Part shown: piece by piece, positions 60,109-64,000 of the stretch
Layout of the letters: every line of letters begins with the position of its first letter
Position numbering within the stretch: the first letter of the stretch is position 1
NCBI GenBank assembly: GCA_036381435.1
Contig: DASVCW010000043.1
Span: forward strand, 124,001-188,000
Length of the DNA: 64,000 bases
Reading direction: 5' to 3'
Source: Fodinibius sp036381435
GTDB lineage: Bacteria; Bacteroidota; Rhodothermia; Balneolales; Balneolaceae
Program-made: the position numbers and the translations under genes
Notes under the pieces: generated by a model
The model's database searches: none
The model's input: the letters and a program-made list of their open reading frames with translations, nothing else
What the model was told of the DNA's origin: nothing

Positions 60109-61668
60109 CTACTCGTGAAGCAGATATCCCTTCGCTAATTTAGTATAAGCTTTGATCTGTTCATGTTTCCATTCCTCATCGTACCCCAGTTCGGCAGCTA
60201 ACAAATTGGCGACGGCGGGTGCCGTTTCAATACTGGCGCGTGCATCAAGCAGCAAGGCACGGGTTCGGCGGGAGAGTATATCTTCTACCGTTCGGGCCAT
60301 TTCACAGCGTGCTGCCCAGACAACTTCAGCCGTCGTGTAAGGCAAATTAGGGTGAAGGGGCTGTCCCCATGCTTCATCTTTGGCAGCTAGTTTTTTGAGT
60401 TCCGGGGCATCGGATCCATAAATCGCGAAAGGTGAAGAATCCAAATTTTGTACCCAGCCATGAATAGGCAAGTTTTCTGTTACGGCTTTGCGTTCATCCA
60501 GGCCTGCTATCGTTATTGCTTTATTGATAGTATCTTCAGCCATTTTTCGATAGGTGGTCCATTTCCCGCCGGTTATAGTCACCATTCCCGAAGAATCAAC
60601 AAGCAAGGTATGTTCGCGTGAAATCTCGGAGGTATCATCGCTTTTCCCGTTTGAAACGAGGGGGCGCAATCCGGCAAAAACGCTAAGTACATCATCAGGC
60701 TTCGGATCTTTAGTGAGATAACGTCCCGCATGAGTGAGTAAAAAGTTAATTTCTTCATCTCTTGCGCGTGGTTCCGCGGTAGGTTCATCTACAGGGGTAT
60801 CGGTGGTCCCAACAATGATACGGTTATGCCAGGGGACAGCAAAAAGTACTCGTCCATCGTCGGTTTTTGGTACCATAATAGCACTTTCTCCCGGCTGAAA
60901 AGACTTATCCAGTACGATGTGGACACCTTGGCTGGGTTGAATAATGGGCGTGTTCTCTTCGTCATCCATTTTTCGAATACTGTCGGCAAAAACGCCCGTT
61001 GCGTTGATGATTGCCCTGGCCCTGATTTCAAACTCTTCATTGCCTTCTTGATCAACAGCCTTCACTCCTGAAATCTTGCCTTTGCTTTTAAGCAGGCCGG
61101 TTACTTTCATGTAATTAATTCCGATTCCGCCATGTTCAAAGACAGTCTGCAGGAGGTTGATGGCAAGGCGGGAATCATCAAACTGGGCATCATGATAAAT
61201 CACCCCGCCGTTGAGGTCGTGAGATTCAAGCGTGGGAATGTATTTTAGAGTTTCTTCTTTTGAGAGATGTTTAGACGGACCTATTCCCAAATCACCTGCC
61301 AGTTTATCATAAATTTTGAGGCCGATTCCATAAAAGGGCCCTTCCCACCAATCATAATTCGGTACAACAAACGATTGATTTTTAACGAGGTGCGGGGCGT
61401 TCTTCATTAGCAAACCGCGTTCATGCAGGGCTTCAAGAACCAGTGATACATTTCCCTGCCGAAGATAGCGAACGCCACCATGTACCAGTTTTGTGCTCCG
61501 GCTCGAAGTTCCTTTCGCAAAGTCATACTGCTCAAGCAACAGAGTGCGATAGCCCCGTGAAGCTGCATCAACCGCTGTGCCCAGTCCCGTTGCGCCACCT
61601 CCGATGATGACAAAATCCCAGATTTCAGGGTTTTTTTTTAGTTGGGTGATGAGATGGTCTCTGTTCAT
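60109..61668 (-). CDS. glpD: Glycerol-3-phosphate dehydrogenase (FAD, aerobic type)
   Basis: The 519-residue membrane-associated flavoenzyme oxidises glycerol-3-phosphate to dihydroxyacetone phosphate and reduces quinone. The FAD motif IIGGGATGLGTAVDA, the DFAKGTSSRSTKLVHGGVRY segment and the C-terminal DUF-like cap are typical. Length is right for GlpD. No glpK or glpF is adjacent, and the gene stands alone, convergent with meaB and divergent from a susC gene. The ATG at 61668 places the FAD motif about 20 residues in, as expected. Confidence 0.94.
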   Translation of the reverse strand: MNRDHLITQLKKNPEIWDFVIIGGGATGLGTAVDAASRGYRTLLLEQYDFAKGTSSRSTKLVHGGVRYLRQGNVSLVLEALHERGLLMKNAPHLVKNQSFVVPNYDWWEGPFYGIGLKIYDKLAGDLGIGPSKHLSKEETLKYIPTLESHDLNGGVIYHDAQFDDSRLAINLLQTVFEHGGIGINYMKVTGLLKSKGKISGVKAVDQEGNEEFEIRARAIINATGVFADSIRKMDDEENTPIIQPSQGVHIVLDKSFQPGESAIMVPKTDDGRVLFAVPWHNRIIVGTTDTPVDEPTAEPRARDEEINFLLTHAGRYLTKDPKPDDVLSVFAGLRPLVSNGKSDDTSEISREHTLLVDSSGMVTITGGKWTTYRKMAEDTINKAITIAGLDERKAVTENLPIHGWVQNLDSSPFAIYGSDAPELKKLAAKDEAWGQPLHPNLPYTTAEVVWAARCEMARTVEDILSRRTRALLLDARASIETAPAVANLLAAELGYDEEWKHEQIKAYTKLAKGYLLHE

Positions 61669-61933
61669 AGTATTTTATTATAAGCCGCAAAATGATTTAA
61701 AAGACTTTAAACATTTTAAATTTTTCCATCAATCCTAAAAATATTCGAACAGATTAAGACTAATTTTTCACTTTTAGTAAACTATTTATCCTTGACTTTT
61801 AAGGAACTCCTCAGAAGAGAGATTTCAGGTAAATATAATTTTTTTACAAAGACTTTATGGTAAGTGCAAATTATTAAAATGTTTTAATAGTATTTAACGC
61901 AATACGAATTGTGTTTAAAACTTTCCCTCTTAA

Positions 61934-61968
61934 TTTGAGTCTTGAAAATCAGACTCCGGTATATTTTG
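61934..61968 (+). promoter_or_regulatory. Candidate promoter of the second susC gene
   Basis: TTTG (61934-61937) and TATATTTTG (61960-61968) are spaced about 22 bases apart, near the Bacteroidota TTTG/TAnnTTTG pattern with one extra base in the -7 box. They lie about 76 bases before the ATG. The rest of the 375-base gap is AT-rich with no gene. Confidence 0.35.
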
Positions 61969-62043
61969 CAGCTTTATTGTTACGAATTAACAGATAAATC
62001 AGAGTACCGGGGACGGCTTAATTTTTAAAAAAATGGACTCACA

Positions 62044-64000
62044 ATGGGATTGATAAAACGCACATTGCTGGCAATATGCTTTCTTCTTTTAAATCTAACA
62101 GTTGCATTCTCGCAAGGCAGCCTTTCGGGTAAAGTTACAGATCAGGCTACCGGCGTTTCAATGCCCGGAACGAATGTATACATTCAGAATTTAAACCGGG
62201 GGGCCTCAACCGATGCAGACGGTAATTATACTATACAAAACATTCCGCTGGGTACGTACACGGTTACAGCCAGTTTTATAGGATACAAAAAATTTACACA
62301 GGAGGTTGTAATAACGGAGGAAGGTACCGTATTAAACATTGAACTGGTTCCTCAGGCTATTGGCTTAGAAGATGTTGTTGTGACAGCACTTGGTATTAAG
62401 CGGGAAGAACGAAGTATTGGTTATGCCGTTGAGGAGGTAGACGGTGCGGTCATTGAAAGGTCGCAGGAAACCAGTATTATCAATTCACTGGCCGGGATGA
62501 CCTCAGGTGTACAAATAACCAGTTCATCGGGAGCACCCGGGGCGTCTTCACGAATCATTATAAGAGGAAACTCTTCGCTTACCGGTAATAATCAGCCACT
62601 TTTTGTTGTTGATGGAGTTCCTATCAGTAATGGCGGCGGTGGCGGTGACCTGTTTGAAGGTGCTTCTCCCAGTCGTGGAGTAGACCTTGACCCTAATATT
62701 ATTGAAAGCGTAAGTGTACTAAAGGGGGCCAGTGCTACAGCTCTTTATGGTTCGCGGGCAGCAAATGGTGCTATAATCATCACCACAAAAGGAGGGGACA
62801 TTGGTAAACGGCCACTGCAGGTGAATGTTAGTTCAAGCGTAAGCTTTAGTAAAGCGATTCTTGATGGTTATCAGGATGAATATTTAATGGGTTCACAAGG
62901 CTTTTATAGTAATGGCCTTCCTTTCTCTCGCGGCGGCTACGTAGCGCCGGGTTATCCGGGAGGTGATCCTCAAACATTTTTTAGCTGGGGGCCGCACAAG
63001 AATGAAGTAAGCCAGCAGGTGCTCAATGATTTGGGGGTAGATAAGATACAAACCTATAATCCCAGAAAGCAGTTTTTTGATATGGGGCTTAAGTTAGATA
63101 ATAACATTAGCCTGTCGGGGGGTAGCTCGCAAGCCGCTTATTTCTTTTCAGTTTCAGGCCTGAACCATAAAGGCATTGTTCCGGGCAGTGAGCTGGAACG
63201 GACCAGTATCTTTGCGAAGTTCAACCAAAAGCTTAGCGATCGGTTGAGCGCAAATACTTCGGTTAATTATATTTCTACAAACAATGTTTCATTCCCAACA
63301 GGGAATACCCACCGTTCTTACACTCAAAACCTCCAAAATACCGCTATCTCATTTGATATTACAGATTACCGGTATGAAGACGGCACGCAACGGTATCAGA
63401 CTGATGAAGGAAATAATCCCCTCTGGTTGATTAACAATAGTCGGTATCTCAGTGATGTATGGCGGGTTATCGGAAATACTACCTTTAACTATGAAATCAC
63501 TCCGTGGCTTAGCCTTTCAGAACGATTGGGGGTAGATGCCTTTAGCCAAAAAAACAGGCAGGAATGGAATGTTAATGTAGTTGAACGGCCCGCCGGCAGG
63601 GTTGTAGATAGCAGGCAAAGTCGAACAGAGATAAACTCTGACCTCACACTGAATATTGACAAGCAGATTAACGAGAATATTTCTGTAACCGGCCTGATCG
63701 GGAATAATATTAACAGTCGAACTACAAATTTTGTTGGGTTTACGGCCAGCGGGTTAAGCGTTCCCGGTTTCTATGATGTTTCAAACGCAACTCAGGTAGT
63801 AGGAGGTTATAATATTGTAAGACGTCGTTTAGTAAGCCTTTATGGCCAGTTTACCTTAGACTATGATGATTATTTATATTTAACCCTAACGGGACGAAAT
63901 GACTGGAGTTCTACACTTCCCAAAGATAATAACTCCTATTTTTATCCTTCGGCAAGTGTAGGCTTTATATTTACTGAATTGCTTGATATGGGTGCCAGTT
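62044..64000 (+). CDS. SusC/RagA-family TonB-linked transporter, cut by the window end
   Basis: An open frame from ATG 62044 continues past base 64000 (at least 652 codons). It encodes a signal peptide (hydrophobic core LLAICFLLLNLTVAFS, cleavage near SQG), then a carboxypeptidase-regulatory-like domain (GKVTDQATGVSMPGTNVYI, then GNYTIQNIPLGTYT). A plug domain follows (QPLFVVDGVPIS, KGASATALYGSRAANGAII) and barrel strands (NFTYEI-like and LTLTGRNDWSS near the edge). It differs from the susC at 30529. A susD partner would be expected downstream, outside the window. Confidence 0.93.
   Translation, partial: MGLIKRTLLAICFLLLNLTVAFSQGSLSGKVTDQATGVSMPGTNVYIQNLNRGASTDADGNYTIQNIPLGTYTVTASFIGYKKFTQEVVITEEGTVLNIELVPQAIGLEDVVVTALGIKREERSIGYAVEEVDGAVIERSQETSIINSLAGMTSGVQITSSSGAPGASSRIIIRGNSSLTGNNQPLFVVDGVPISNGGGGGDLFEGASPSRGVDLDPNIIESVSVLKGASATALYGSRAANGAIIITTKGGDIGKRPLQVNVSSSVSFSKAILDGYQDEYLMGSQGFYSNGLPFSRGGYVAPGYPGGDPQTFFSWGPHKNEVSQQVLNDLGVDKIQTYNPRKQFFDMGLKLDNNISLSGGSSQAAYFFSVSGLNHKGIVPGSELERTSIFAKFNQKLSDRLSANTSVNYISTNNVSFPTGNTHRSYTQNLQNTAISFDITDYRYEDGTQRYQTDEGNNPLWLINNSRYLSDVWRVIGNTTFNYEITPWLSLSERLGVDAFSQKNRQEWNVNVVERPAGRVVDSRQSRTEINSDLTLNIDKQINENISVTGLIGNNINSRTTNFVGFTASGLSVPGFYDVSNATQVVGGYNIVRRRLVSLYGQFTLDYDDYLYLTLTGRNDWSSTLPKDNNSYFYPSASVGFIFTELLDMGAS

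Noticed and set aside
1..64000. CRISPR array or prophage
   Set aside because: The repeats are palindromic, dispersed and unevenly spaced, with no cas or phage structural genes.

Overview
The window looks like chromosomal DNA of a Bacteroidota-related bacterium, most likely the Balneolota/Rhodothermota side (inference). Supporting signs are SusC/SusD-type outer-membrane genes, a GldC homologue, a DUF4292 lipoprotein, a type-2 IleRS, a DksA-like protein with a lost zinc finger, few Shine-Dalgarno sequences, moderate GC, and a TAnnTTTG-type -7 box upstream of the Fic gene. No phage, plasmid, CRISPR array or rRNA was seen. Two tRNAs (Val-TAC, Arg-ACG) are present.

Layout. 1-8.9 kb: YpdA-like reductase, hotdog thioesterase, two tandem outer-membrane barrels, a DUF4292 lipoprotein plus EnvC-like protein, a BtuF-like protein, and a fructosamine-kinase/LMW-phosphatase protein-repair pair. 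9-15.3 kb: ileS-dksA-like-lspA, then yajC-ribBA. 15.8-19.4 kb: fadI-fadJ beta-oxidation pair. 19.6-23.5 kb: tRNA-Val, an AT-rich islet (unknown protein and an exonuclease-BRCT protein), msrB, a small protein, egtD and a 45-residue membrane peptide. 23.5-29 kb: Fic AMPylase, gldC, ahcY, a TlpA-like lipoprotein and lhgO. 29-34 kb: a susC-susD pair. 34.6-45.6 kb: FAD/Fe-S oxidase, two MscS paralogues, recN, an RluA-family synthase and a large zinc metalloprotease. 45.9-52.7 kb: tRNA-Arg, signalling genes (histidine kinase, hybrid kinase, PAS-only protein), a cold-shock protein, dodecin, SufE and an FGE-like lipoprotein. 53-64 kb: acyl-CoA dehydrogenase, methylmalonyl-CoA mutase (mutA-mutB-meaB), glpD and a second SusC gene cut by the window edge.

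Central metabolism is geared to fatty and branched acids: fadI/fadJ, an acyl-CoA dehydrogenase, methylmalonyl-CoA mutase with its chaperone, a thioesterase, LhgO and the FAD/Fe-S oxidase all feed acyl-CoA or 2-hydroxyacid carbon into the TCA cycle and quinone pool.

The most striking non-gene feature is a dense set of dispersed, imperfectly palindromic repeats of several unrelated sequence families. They fill most intergenic gaps and repeatedly begin at, or overlap, stop codons. One supplies the apparent start codon of the FAD/Fe-S oxidase, and another is embedded in frame inside that same gene. The most testable protein prediction is the isoleucyl-tRNA synthetase, whose HIGH motif reads GIHH; that swap is known to give mupirocin hyper-resistance in type-2 enzymes.
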